Shown here piece by piece: positions 1 to 6,464 of a stretch of 13,330 nt of DNA. The position numbers and the translations under genes were made by a program. Source of the stretch: JAGNNV01 sp031392925 (lineage in GTDB: Bacteria; Acidobacteriota; Vicinamibacteria; Fen-336; JAGNNV01); assembly GCA_031392925.1 (NCBI GenBank), contig JANMVV010000272.1:1-13330 (forward strand), given 5' to 3'. Numbering within the stretch: the stretch's first letter is position 1; the number at the start of each line of letters is the position of its first letter. The notes beneath the pieces were generated by a model. That model was not told the DNA's origin and searched no databases. It was given only the letters and a program-made list of their open reading frames with translations.

Positions 1-93
1 CCGCAGCATGACCCCGAATGTCGCGTCGTGGACTACTCCGCGGGGCTCCCCGTCCTTGGCCCCGCGGGCCGCCACTACCAGCGCGATTGGTAG
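1..93 (+). CDS. C-terminal tail of an unidentified protein (5' end outside window)
   Basis: Frame 1 is open from the first base for 30 codons and ends with TAG at 91-93. The peptide ends in GPAGRHYQRDW. Codon third positions are strongly G/C, as in the real genes further along, which supports it being the end of a coding region that begins left of the window. I do not recognise the family from so short a piece. It would run convergently towards the MOSC gene, with the palindromic elements between them. It could also be chance open frame in GC-rich DNA. Confidence 0.35.
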   Translation, partial: PQHDPECRVVDYSAGLPVLGPAGRHYQRDW

Positions 94-98
94 CTGAA

Positions 99-142
99 GT
101 GGACCCCGGCGCTTACGCCCTTCAGGGGTCGCGGGGATGACA
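99..142. repeat. Palindromic intergenic element
   Basis: ACCCC at 103-107 pairs with GGGGT at 125-129, and inside it GGCG (108-111) pairs with CGCC (116-119) around a CTTA loop. The flanks read TGGACCCC and GCGGGGATGACA. From memory this resembles the widespread dispersed palindromes of the form TGGATCCCCGC...GCGGGGATGACA found between genes in many bacteria. It could also act as a bidirectional terminator between the upstream gene tail and the MOSC gene, but there is no T-tract. Confidence 0.35.
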
Positions 143-161
143 GAGGTCGGTTTCTGCAAAA

Positions 162-198
162 CGTCACGTCCGAAGGACCTGATGGGCTCGCAATGACG
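162..198. repeat. Palindromic intergenic element with CGTCA/TGACG ends
   Basis: A 37-bp stretch has perfect 5-bp inverted ends (CGTCA 162-166, TGACG 194-198). Near its left end is a small stem, GTCC-GAA-GGAC (168-178). On the minus strand the right end reads CGTCATTGCGAGCC, which I recall as the edge of a common dispersed intergenic palindrome in bacteria. It lies 20 bp from the first element, so the two may form one composite repeat. No second copy is visible in this window. Confidence 0.35.
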
Positions 199-280
199 GC
201 GTAGCGAACGAGTTTCGTGTTCCAACTCGATGGGGCGAGGTCACCTCTTTGAGGTCGCAAGTTAAGAGCTGAGAGGACGG

Positions 281-943
281 TCACTCGTACTGCTCACGCG
301 GCCATTGGAGTTTCACTTCATCGCCCACCGCGACGTCGCCTGGGCGCAGGACTTCGGCGTTGAGGGCGAGGCGGCCGCCGAATCTCCGGCCGATGTCGCG
401 GAGCACGCCCGGGTCCACAATGAGAGTGTCTGGATCCACCGTGGTCATCGGGCAACGGCCACGCCGGGAGTCGATTCGTATCACCGCCTCACCGATGTGG
501 AGTTCGGCGCCGGGCCATTGGACTTCTCCCATTCCCGGCACGCCACTGATGAGAATGTTGGGGCGAAGACGCCTTATGTCGCGGCCGAATTCGGAGACGG
601 CCCCGTCGGTGGCGACGAGGAGGAGGGGCAACACATCGAAGCGATCGATCTCGTCGGACGCTTCAAGCCAGGCGTCGTCGCCGGCGGCGGCCTTGACCGC
701 CGCGAGTGCTTCGGGGCTGCGCCAGGGACGTCCGTCGACCATGGGCGCGCCATCTGGGCCAAGGGACCCGCGCAGGCCGAGGAGACGGTGATGACGACGC
801 GAGGTGCGAACGCCCTCCGGTCCGCGAACGTGCACGATGCGGTCGCCGGGGATTCCATCCGCGCCCAGCCGGGCCGAGGCGAGCGGTTCACCGGCGAGGC
901 TCTTCACCGGATAACGCCACAACGAGGCGACGCGCAAGGTCAT
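281..943 (-). CDS. MOSC domain-containing protein (YcbX/mARC-like)
   Basis: A 220-residue protein with two recognisable parts. Residues 1-90 are a MOSC N-terminal beta-barrel, with LWRYPVKSL at 8-16 and GDR at 33-35. The MOSC domain covers about 100-215, with RLRPNILI at 125-132 and the conserved cysteine C164 in RGRCPMTTVDPDT. In known relatives this cysteine carries sulfur or ligates the molybdenum cofactor, and RPN contacts the pterin. YcbX and mARC proteins reduce N-hydroxylated compounds using Moco; other MOSC proteins handle Moco sulfur. No signal peptide is seen, so it is probably cytoplasmic. The ATG at 943 lies in the ATGA overlap with the GH92 stop and has no Shine-Dalgarno of its own, so translation probably depends on GH92 translation. 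No ferredoxin domain is fused. The family is certain; the substrate is unknown. Confidence 0.9.
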   Translation of the reverse strand: MTLRVASLWRYPVKSLAGEPLASARLGADGIPGDRIVHVRGPEGVRTSRRHHRLLGLRGSLGPDGAPMVDGRPWRSPEALAAVKAAAGDDAWLEASDEIDRFDVLPLLLVATDGAVSEFGRDIRRLRPNILISGVPGMGEVQWPGAELHIGEAVIRIDSRRGRCPMTTVDPDTLIVDPGVLRDIGRRFGGRLALNAEVLRPGDVAVGDEVKLQWPREQYE

Positions 944-3174
944 CGGATGGGGTCCGCTCTCGTGTCAGGTGTTACATCTTCCGCGGCTCGGGCCGCGTCG
1001 AACTCGCCGCCGGTGCCCCAGGCGCTCGGCCGCGGGCCCATGACGAACCGCAACGTGCCGCCCGCGATGATGTCGGCGTGATGGATGCGGGGCTCGGTGA
1101 GCGCCTTGCCGTTCAGGGTCGCGCTCTGCACGTACATGTTGAGAGGCCCCGCGTTCTCGCCAACGATGACGAACGCCTTGCCGTTCGGCTGGTTGAACGT
1201 GAACCGCGGCACGCGCGCGCCGTGCAGGTAGTAGACGTCCTGTCCGGCCACGGGGAAGAGGCCGGCGTTCAAGAACAGGAAGAGTGAACTCATGGCCCCG
1301 GAATCGTCGTCGCCCGGCAGGTCGAGGCCCTTGAACTTCGATCGGAACTGGTCGGCCCAGTAGGACGTGAGATACGGCCGCTTGACCTGATCGAAGAGCC
1401 AGATGGTCATGAAGGACGGCTCGTTGCCGAAGTCGATATAGCCATGCTTCAAAGCGTGAAGGAGCCGACGGACAAACGTCTCCTGGCCGCCCATCTTGAG
1501 AATGAGGCCGGGCACGTCGTGGGGCACGTCATACGAGAACTCCCAGCATGTGCCCTCATAGAAATCCGTGTTGTAGCCCTTGGTCGCGTCCACGGTCGAG
1601 AACTGGCCTTCCGCGGTGCGGCCATGGACGAAGCCGCTGAATCCGTCACTGGTCAGGGCATCGTCCCAGACATTGCGCCAGGCCTGCGAACGCATGAGGT
1701 AGCGGTTGAAGTCGGCCGCGTGCCCGAGCCCCTTCGCCAACTGGGCGACGCTGTAGTCGTTGTAGGCGTAACCAAGGGTTGCCGACCCGGACCGTATGCG
1801 GCTGCTGTACTCGGTCTTCTCATCGCTGCCCATCCATCCACGCTCGCGGTAGTTGGGCGTGCGGGTCTTCTCGGCGTGGAAGCGGAGCAGGTCATAGGCC
1901 GCCGTCCAGTCAACGCCGGGAATACGTTTCGCGTAGGCGTCGGCGATGATGTTGTCGGCCTCGTTACCCCCCTGGCCCGTCCGGAACTCCTTTCCCTGGA
2001 TGAAGCCCTCGCTGACCGGGCCGCCGGTCGCGCGGTGACGGGCGATGAAGCCTCTGATGTTGTCGCGCACCATCCCCGGATCCACGATGGCCATGAGCGG
2101 AAAGAGGGTCTTCCACGTGTCCCAGAGGGTGTAATGGTCGTCCCACATCGGGAGCGACTTGTCGAAGTCCAGGAGGTCGCCGGTACGGTCGCGCGGCTGG
2201 ATGGAGGCATGAAAGAGCGCGGTGTAGAGCCTGGTGGTGTCCTCCCCTGACGCGCCGTCAATCGTGATGCGCCCGAGCTTGAGGCGCCACGCGGACGCGG
2301 CTTTGGCCAAGAGCGCGTCGATGTCCCAGGCGGGAATCTCGCGATCCAGCCACTCGCGCGCCTGCTCGCGCGACTTGAACGAGACCGCAATTTTCAGAAA
2401 CACAGGTTGGGCCGCGCGCGTTGTGAAGCGCAGAAATGCGCCGAGGGATTGCCCGGTGGCTGAGGCCATGGCGCCCCCTCCTTGGATACTTGAACCGACC
2501 CACGTGCCCACGTCGGTGGGCGTCATGCTCACGCGAGCGGCGAAGTAAAGTTCGTAAGGCGTCGGGTTCCAATTCTTGGCGAAGGTGCCTCCCCCTTCAA
2601 TCGCGCCGGTCGCGGCATCCACCGAGACCGTGCCGCGCTGCAACGCCACCGCACCGCCCACCTTTCTCGCCACGTCGAGCAGGATGTGCGAATCAGAGGC
2701 GTCAGGAAAGGTGAAGCGATAGAGGGCACTGTGGGCCGCGGGGACGATCTCCACGCCGACGTTCGGCGTGTCCAGGTGGACGCGATACGCGTAGGCCCGG
2801 GCGACCTCGCCTGACTTCGGCGACGCGTGGTCGACCTCGGCGATCGCCAGCGCATGCCAGGGTGTAACGAGAAAATTGCCGTACGACGGATTTCCTCCCG
2901 TGCCCTGCGTATGCAGTTGCGAGAAGCCCACGATCGGCTCGGTGGCCTTGTAGCCGCCGGGGGTCGGATTGAGGGTGTCCGGGCTTGGATAGATCGAGGT
3001 GTGGGGCAGGGCTGGGCCGGGCATGGTGCTGCCCCTTCCGGCACTGCCGATGAGCGGGTCGACGCGATCCTCCAACGGCACGGTCGGTATGGCGCGGGAT
3101 TCCCCGCCGACGGTGGTCAGAGCAACGAGTATCGAAGCAAGTCCGACCCATGGGAGGCGCATCCGGGGCAGCAT
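940..3174 (-). CDS. Exported GH92-family glycosidase (alpha-mannosidase type)
   Basis: A 744-residue protein starting with a signal peptide (basic MRLP at 5-8, hydrophobic core 9-22, likely cleavage near 26-29), so it acts in the periplasm or outside the cell. The rest reads as a full GH92 enzyme. The N-terminal beta-sandwich has VDPLIGSAGRGSTMPGPALP (38-57) and HTQGTGGNPSYGN (88-100). The (alpha/alpha)6 catalytic domain has LWDTWKTLFPL (350-360), EGTCWEFSYDVPHDVPGLI (540-558), GNEPSF (583-588) and GDDDSGAMS (621-629). GH92 members are calcium-dependent exo-alpha-mannosidases. The Glu of the EGxxW motif (E540) is the likely general acid and the Asp group near 622-624 the likely base. Tyr and Trp residues common in the GNEPS and MSAW stretches are replaced, so linkage specificity is uncertain. 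A GAGGA Shine-Dalgarno lies about 8 bases before the ATG. The stop overlaps the MOSC start. Confidence 0.93.
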   Translation of the reverse strand: MLPRMRLPWVGLASILVALTTVGGESRAIPTVPLEDRVDPLIGSAGRGSTMPGPALPHTSIYPSPDTLNPTPGGYKATEPIVGFSQLHTQGTGGNPSYGNFLVTPWHALAIAEVDHASPKSGEVARAYAYRVHLDTPNVGVEIVPAAHSALYRFTFPDASDSHILLDVARKVGGAVALQRGTVSVDAATGAIEGGGTFAKNWNPTPYELYFAARVSMTPTDVGTWVGSSIQGGGAMASATGQSLGAFLRFTTRAAQPVFLKIAVSFKSREQAREWLDREIPAWDIDALLAKAASAWRLKLGRITIDGASGEDTTRLYTALFHASIQPRDRTGDLLDFDKSLPMWDDHYTLWDTWKTLFPLMAIVDPGMVRDNIRGFIARHRATGGPVSEGFIQGKEFRTGQGGNEADNIIADAYAKRIPGVDWTAAYDLLRFHAEKTRTPNYRERGWMGSDEKTEYSSRIRSGSATLGYAYNDYSVAQLAKGLGHAADFNRYLMRSQAWRNVWDDALTSDGFSGFVHGRTAEGQFSTVDATKGYNTDFYEGTCWEFSYDVPHDVPGLILKMGGQETFVRRLLHALKHGYIDFGNEPSFMTIWLFDQVKRPYLTSYWADQFRSKFKGLDLPGDDDSGAMSSLFLFLNAGLFPVAGQDVYYLHGARVPRFTFNQPNGKAFVIVGENAGPLNMYVQSATLNGKALTEPRIHHADIIAGGTLRFVMGPRPSAWGTGGEFDAARAAEDVTPDTRADPIR

Positions 3175-3284
3175 ATTCCGTCCTCGTTACTCGATTCGCG
3201 CTTCGGTTGCGCGCTCAATGCCGCGGTTCGTGGACTTGCCACAACAACTTGCCAAACGCGCGGGGGCCCTCTCGAAGATCCGAC

Positions 3285-3746
3285 TCAGCGCAACAGATAT
3301 TGGATGGTGGTCTCGAGCGCCCGCGGATCACTCGACCAGTCGCCGTAGATCTCGAGGCTTCTGGCGCCGATGGTCCGCCCGTTCGCGGCGCACCAGGCAT
3401 GCAGCGCGGCGTGGGCTTTCGGGAGCCCGCCGTACGGGCCGCGGTGTACCAGTACGGCCGCCTCGCCCGCGGGCGTCTCAACGCAGCGAACCTCGCCCTC
3501 CGGATCGAAGTTTCGCGTCACTTCCACTCCGAAGTCGACCGGCATTCCCGACACAGGCCTCTCCACGTGGTGGTAGAGGAAGACGTTGTGCCCATCGGTG
3601 CGGAGACCCTTGTGCCTGCCGAGAAACTCCCAGACGAGATCGAGCGCAGGCTTGAAGACGGTGGGAATCTCAGCCGGTGGGGCGGTTCGGCGAACCGCGG
3701 CCAGCAGCCGGGGCTGAAGGTGCTCGATCTTGACGCTGCATTCCAT
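3285..3746 (-). CDS. GyrI-like / AraC effector-binding domain protein
   Basis: A stand-alone small-molecule-binding domain of 153 residues. Family features seen are the N-terminal strand with L-Q-P-R-L-L-A-A-V-R-R, a central GMPVDFGVEV strand, the ETPAGEAAVLVHRGPYGGL segment with the typical HRGPY turn, and the final ARSLEIYGDW strand. Free-standing GyrI-like proteins bind diverse hydrophobic or cationic ligands; some inhibit gyrase and some hydrolyse xenobiotic adducts. There is no DNA-binding domain, so it is not itself a transcription factor. Two adjacent starts are possible, GTG at 3749 and ATG at 3746. AGGA lies 8 bases before the ATG, which I chose. It sits 84 bp after the dehydrogenase gene and 110 bp before GH92 on the same strand, so it may be co-transcribed with either. 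The ligand cannot be inferred. Confidence 0.85.
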   Translation of the reverse strand: MECSVKIEHLQPRLLAAVRRTAPPAEIPTVFKPALDLVWEFLGRHKGLRTDGHNVFLYHHVERPVSGMPVDFGVEVTRNFDPEGEVRCVETPAGEAAVLVHRGPYGGLPKAHAALHAWCAANGRTIGARSLEIYGDWSSDPRALETTIQYLLR

Positions 3747-3830
3747 CACCGGGTTCCTATCACATTGGTCTGCTCGGGACTGCGGTCCGCGTTCGCCGGG
3801 GTGTCGGAGGCGGGTTGGTAGACCCTGCTT

Positions 3831-5036
3831 CTAGAGCGGCGTGATCGAGAGCGAGAGAACGTCCGTACAGCCCTCGCGGATGCGCTGAAGCACCGCGGCA
3901 TCCGGCTCACGGCTCATCTGAATGCGCGCGCTCGCCGCTTCGGCCCCGGCGAAGACCACGTTCTCCGCCTGTCCGATGTTGATCCCAGCGGCCTTGAGTT
4001 CACTGAAGACGTGAGCCAGAACTCCGACGCGGTCGCGATGCCGGACGGTCAGGAGATGGGTGGATGGCGTCCGATCCGCGAGATTCACCGCATTGGGGAC
4101 CTGTCCCGTGGTCTTGAAGGTGCTGACGATGCGAACCGCTTCCTCCGCGATCGCGTTCTGAGCCTGCTCCGTGGAAGCGCCCACATGATGAGTGCCGACG
4201 ACCCCCGGGAACTTGATGATGGGATCCTCGAAAGTGCTAGAGCCCCCTTCGGGTTCGCGAGAGAAGACGTCGAGGCCGGCGCGCAGGCCTCGGTCTCGGA
4301 CGGCCGCGAGCAGCGCGGCCTCATCGACAACTTCTCCCCGGCTCGTATTCACGAAGAAGGCGCCCGTTTGCATGGCGCCGAAGAACGCGGCATCGAGAAG
4401 GCCGCGGGTTTCCCTGGTCAGGGCCAGGTGAACCGTCACGATGTCCGCAGCCATGGCCACTTCATGAATCGAACGGGCCGCGGTGACCCCCAACCCCCGT
4501 GCGGAAGTGTCGTTCAGTGAACGAGAGAAGGCGACCACGCGCATGCCGAAGGCCTGCGCGCGCCGGGTCACTTCCCGGCCGATGGGGCCGAGCCCCAGCA
4601 CCCCAAGCGTACGCCCGGCGAGGCCGCGCGCCTTTCCGTATTCGGTCTTTTTCCAGACCCCGCGAACGAGATCCGCGGTCTGATCGGCGATGCGCCGATC
4701 GAGGGCGAGGATCAGCCCGAATGTCAGTTCAGCCACCGCGATCGCGTTCTTGCCGGGACAGTTCGACACGGCAATCGCCCGTGACGACGCGGCTTTCAAA
4801 TCGATGGTGTTGACACCGGCGCCCGCTCGGACGATCAGGCCGAGTCTGGTCGCCTGCTCGATCTCGGAGGCGCCCACCTTGGTCGAGCGAACGACGAGGA
4901 CATCGGCGGACGACTCTGAGAGGCGTGCGCGCAGGGAATCGCCCGCGAGTTCGGGCTCGTAGAGCACATCGCAACCCACGGCCCGCAAACCGGCGAGACC
5001 CGTTTCCTCGAACTTGTCGGCGACTAGAACCTTCAC
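3831..5036 (-). CDS. serA: D-3-phosphoglycerate dehydrogenase-like enzyme with ACT domain
   Basis: A 401-residue D-2-hydroxyacid dehydrogenase, probably the first enzyme of serine synthesis (3-phosphoglycerate to 3-phosphohydroxypyruvate). Visible features: RAGAGVNTID (70-79), Rossmann motif GLGPIG (148-153), catalytic Arg in NTSRGEVVDE (R233), the Glu in SREPEG (E261) and the His in THHVGAST (H284). A C-terminal ACT domain (about 326-401, THLLTVRHRDRVGVLAHV...) suggests allosteric control, classically by serine. The start is GTG at 5036, with GGAGGT 9 bases upstream and MKVLVADKF matching family N-termini. An ATG at 5099 would add 21 residues unlike the family and would overlap a neighbouring remnant. 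Odd point: after the GxGxxG turn the usual cofactor-binding Asp is Ser171-Arg172, a pattern often seen in NADP-using relatives. No other serine-pathway gene is adjacent, so another 2-hydroxyacid substrate remains possible. Confidence 0.88.
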   Translation of the reverse strand: MKVLVADKFEETGLAGLRAVGCDVLYEPELAGDSLRARLSESSADVLVVRSTKVGASEIEQATRLGLIVRAGAGVNTIDLKAASSRAIAVSNCPGKNAIAVAELTFGLILALDRRIADQTADLVRGVWKKTEYGKARGLAGRTLGVLGLGPIGREVTRRAQAFGMRVVAFSRSLNDTSARGLGVTAARSIHEVAMAADIVTVHLALTRETRGLLDAAFFGAMQTGAFFVNTSRGEVVDEAALLAAVRDRGLRAGLDVFSREPEGGSSTFEDPIIKFPGVVGTHHVGASTEQAQNAIAEEAVRIVSTFKTTGQVPNAVNLADRTPSTHLLTVRHRDRVGVLAHVFSELKAAGINIGQAENVVFAGAEAASARIQMSREPDAAVLQRIREGCTDVLSLSITPL

Positions 5037-5045
5037 CGTGATCTG

Positions 5046-5051
5046 ACCTCC
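5046..5051 (-). promoter_or_regulatory. Strong Shine-Dalgarno that fixes the serA-like start
   Basis: The minus strand reads GGAGGT, followed by 9 bases and then GTG at 5036-5034. This is the best ribosome-binding site in the window and supports the GTG start over the upstream in-frame ATG at 5099, whose nearest GGAGA is only about 2 bases away. Confidence 0.7.
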
Positions 5052-5350
5052 ATGAGTGTGTTCCACAGAACGAATCTGGGACTTGAAGATACTAGCCATG
5101 TCTCCGAGTTGAGTGCTTGCTATCTTTTGTACTGACCTTCGATCTCGATTTCGGCGAGACCCTCGCCCTCGGTGTTATGGACCGACCAAGTGTCGTGATC
5201 TTCCGGCTTTCGAACGAGCAGCCTATCTCGGTGAACAACCATCTCGGAGCGGTCATCGAGAAGCGCTCGGAGGAGCTGGCCGCGGGCGCGCTGATCCTGA
5301 TCGAAGATGGCCGATGCTGGATCAGAAAATTTCCGATCGGGCGTCAATAG
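5052..5350 (+). pseudogene. Broken DUF5615 PIN-like protein gene
   Basis: From 5117 (TTG) to the TAG at 5348-5350 a frame encodes the C-terminal two-thirds of a DUF5615 protein: VLTFDLDFGETLAL, PSVVIFRL, SVNNHL, then an EDGR-IRKFPI end. DUF5615 proteins are small PIN-fold presumed nucleases, usually about 115 residues and often paired with a DUF433 antitoxin. The preceding N-terminal half is missing from this frame, which has a TAG at 5093. In another plus-strand frame, 5076-5117 reads LGLEDTSHVSELSA, which matches the family segment just before it (LGLEATHVSELG-type). So the gene seems to have lost about 12-17 codons plus frame, and its first part is replaced by the serA-like gene start. No DUF433 partner is seen. 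The C-terminal identity is fairly sure; the N-terminal piece is an inference from short similarity. Confidence 0.65.
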
Positions 5351-5524
5351 GCTCAAGCCGCCCCTTCACCATTACTTCGCGGACGATTCCCAGGTTCGGA
5401 GAGCCCAGGAGATGCCGTGGCCGGAAAACCCGGGCCGGATCGCGCCAACGTTATGATGGATCGGCCGAGCAGTAATGCAGGTCGGCGTCCGATTCCCATC
5501 CCGATTTTTGAAGAGGAATGTCCC

Positions 5525-6043
5525 ATGGTCCTGTCCAAAGCCGAACTGATCGCGTCGTTGCAGAACGAAGTCCGTCTCGTGGTCCGTCTCGTGGTCCATC
5601 TGGTGAACAAGGCCGCCCCGGCGCATTTTGATTACCGGCCAAGCGCTTCCCAGCGAAGCACGCTGGAACTGATTCGCTACATCAGCATGATGGGACCGAC
5701 GATCATTCGCTGGAGTCTCGCCAACACGAGCGATTTCGAGATCTGGACCAGGGCGGAGGCGGCCTCGAAGGAACGGAGCTTCGAACAGGCGAAGGATGCG
5801 ATCGCGGCCCAGCGCGCCGAGTACGCGGATCTGCTGACTGAACTGACCGACGCCGACTTCCGCGCCGAGGTCACGGACTTCGACAGCAACAAGACGTCGC
5901 GTGGCGCCTTTCTGACGAACCTCGTGCTCGGTGGATGCGTCGCCTACCGCATGCAGTTGTTCCTTTATCTCAAGGCCAGCAGCGCGCCCGCGATCAACTC
6001 CGCGAACCTGTGGTCCGGCATGGACATGCCCACCCAGGCGTAG
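5525..6043 (+). CDS. DinB-superfamily (DUF1569-like) protein
   Basis: A 172-residue, mostly helical protein. From memory the opening MVLSKAELIASLQNEV, then DYRPSASQRSTLELIRYIS (36-54) and the ending NLWSGMDMP match a bacterial DinB-like four-helix family of unknown role. DinB relatives are often metal-dependent thiol transferases or stress-induced proteins, but this subgroup lacks an evident three-histidine metal site: only two His (25 and 34) are seen and neither is in the usual place. No signal or membrane segment is seen. The ATG at 5525 has AAGAGGAA about 6 bases before it and matches the family N-terminus; the open frame extends back to 5417 without support. Helix 1 contains VRLV-VRLV-VHLV, encoded by a 12-bp tandem repeat. 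It stands alone on the plus strand. Confidence 0.8.
   Translation: MVLSKAELIASLQNEVRLVVRLVVHLVNKAAPAHFDYRPSASQRSTLELIRYISMMGPTIIRWSLANTSDFEIWTRAEAASKERSFEQAKDAIAAQRAEYADLLTELTDADFRAEVTDFDSNKTSRGAFLTNLVLGGCVAYRMQLFLYLKASSAPAINSANLWSGMDMPTQA
5570..5605 (+). repeat. Three tandem 12-bp units inside the DinB-like gene
   Basis: GTCCGTCTCGTG occurs twice exactly (5570-5581, 5582-5593), followed by a third, diverged unit GTCCATCTGGTG (5594-5605). Each encodes four residues (VRLV, VRLV, VHLV). Compared with the family pattern I recall (EVRILLHLAGK-like), one unit is extra, so the second copy looks like a recent in-frame slippage duplication. An insertion of four residues adds slightly more than one helical turn. 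Confidence 0.85.
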
Positions 6044-6056
6044 CTGCGCTAACCGC

Positions 6057-6081
6057 GAGCGGGGCTTCATCCCCAGCGCTC
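6057..6081 (+). terminator. Possible terminator-like hairpin after the DinB-like gene
   Basis: Thirteen bases after the DinB stop codon, GAGCGGGG (6057-6064) can pair with CCC...CGCTC (6072-6081): eight base pairs with a two-base AG bulge and a loop around CTTCAT. No T-run follows, so it is a weak candidate for an intrinsic terminator. Confidence 0.3.
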
Positions 6082-6201
6082 CCAAGCCGCGGGTACGTGA
6101 AGCGCCGATCACGCCGACGCTCATCCGGGGCTCCTGACCTGGGGTTGGGGGAGACGAGTAAAAGCGGCCTTTCGGAGCAGCCGCAGTAAGCTCGCGAGGC
6201 C

Positions 6202-6464
6202 ATGCGCCCCTTTCACCCGACCTCATCGACGAGGAGAATCGACCCTGCTTTCTGTGGGACGAGGACATTTCGCGGCGGGAGTTCAAGCAGCGTCTTCGCG
6301 GCCCCGACGGCACGGATCGCCTTCACACGATCGCCAAGCTGATGCGGGAGGCGAAACACACGGACGTGTGGATGTTCGTCACGCCCCCGGAAGGGGCCGA
6401 TGCGCTGCCCCTTCTCGCGCGAAAGCTCGGGCGGTGTTGCCGGGCGCCCGGGTATCGCCCATGA
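6202..6464 (+). pseudogene. Small FLWDED-motif protein, frameshifted near its start
   Basis: The frame ending at TGA 6462-6464 reads SPDLIDEENRPCFLWDED, then REFKQRLRGPD, KLMREAKHTDVWMFVTPPE and LPLLARKLGR. From memory this matches a family of roughly 90-110-residue uncharacterised bacterial proteins with RPYFLWDED near the N-terminus and a DVWxFVTP segment, sometimes beside nucleotidyltransferase (AbiEii-like) genes. The frame has no usable start codon between its upstream stop (TAA 6159-6161) and the internal LMREAK methionine. ATG at 6202 is one base out of frame: one extra base in the CCCCTTT run (6207-6213) would give M-R-P-x-SPDLID. So it is either a real frameshift mutation or a homopolymer sequencing error. 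The last ten codons (CCRAPGYRP) also diverge from the family. Its TGA overlaps the ATG of the next gene (ATGA), suggesting former translational coupling. Confidence 0.6.

Noticed and set aside
305..1081. 258-codon plus-strand open frame
   Set aside because: It is antisense to the MOSC gene and the end of GH92, has no family resemblance, and arises from high GC content.
5037..5099. ATG 5099 as start of the serA-like gene
   Set aside because: The extra 21 residues do not match the family, the Shine-Dalgarno spacing is too short, and GTG 5036 has a well-placed GGAGGT.
5452..5457. TATGAT as a -10 box for the DinB-like gene
   Set aside because: No plausible -35 hexamer lies about 17 bases upstream, and such hexamers occur by chance.
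5372..6313. 313-codon minus-strand open frame
   Set aside because: It runs antisense to the DinB-like gene, which has a ribosome-binding site and family matches; this frame shows no recognisable domain.
6254..6460. N-terminal extension of the molybdopterin oxidoreductase
   Set aside because: These 69 codons are the out-of-frame reading of the small FLWDED gene. The iron-sulfur motif follows ATG 6461 directly and no Tat signal is seen in the extension.
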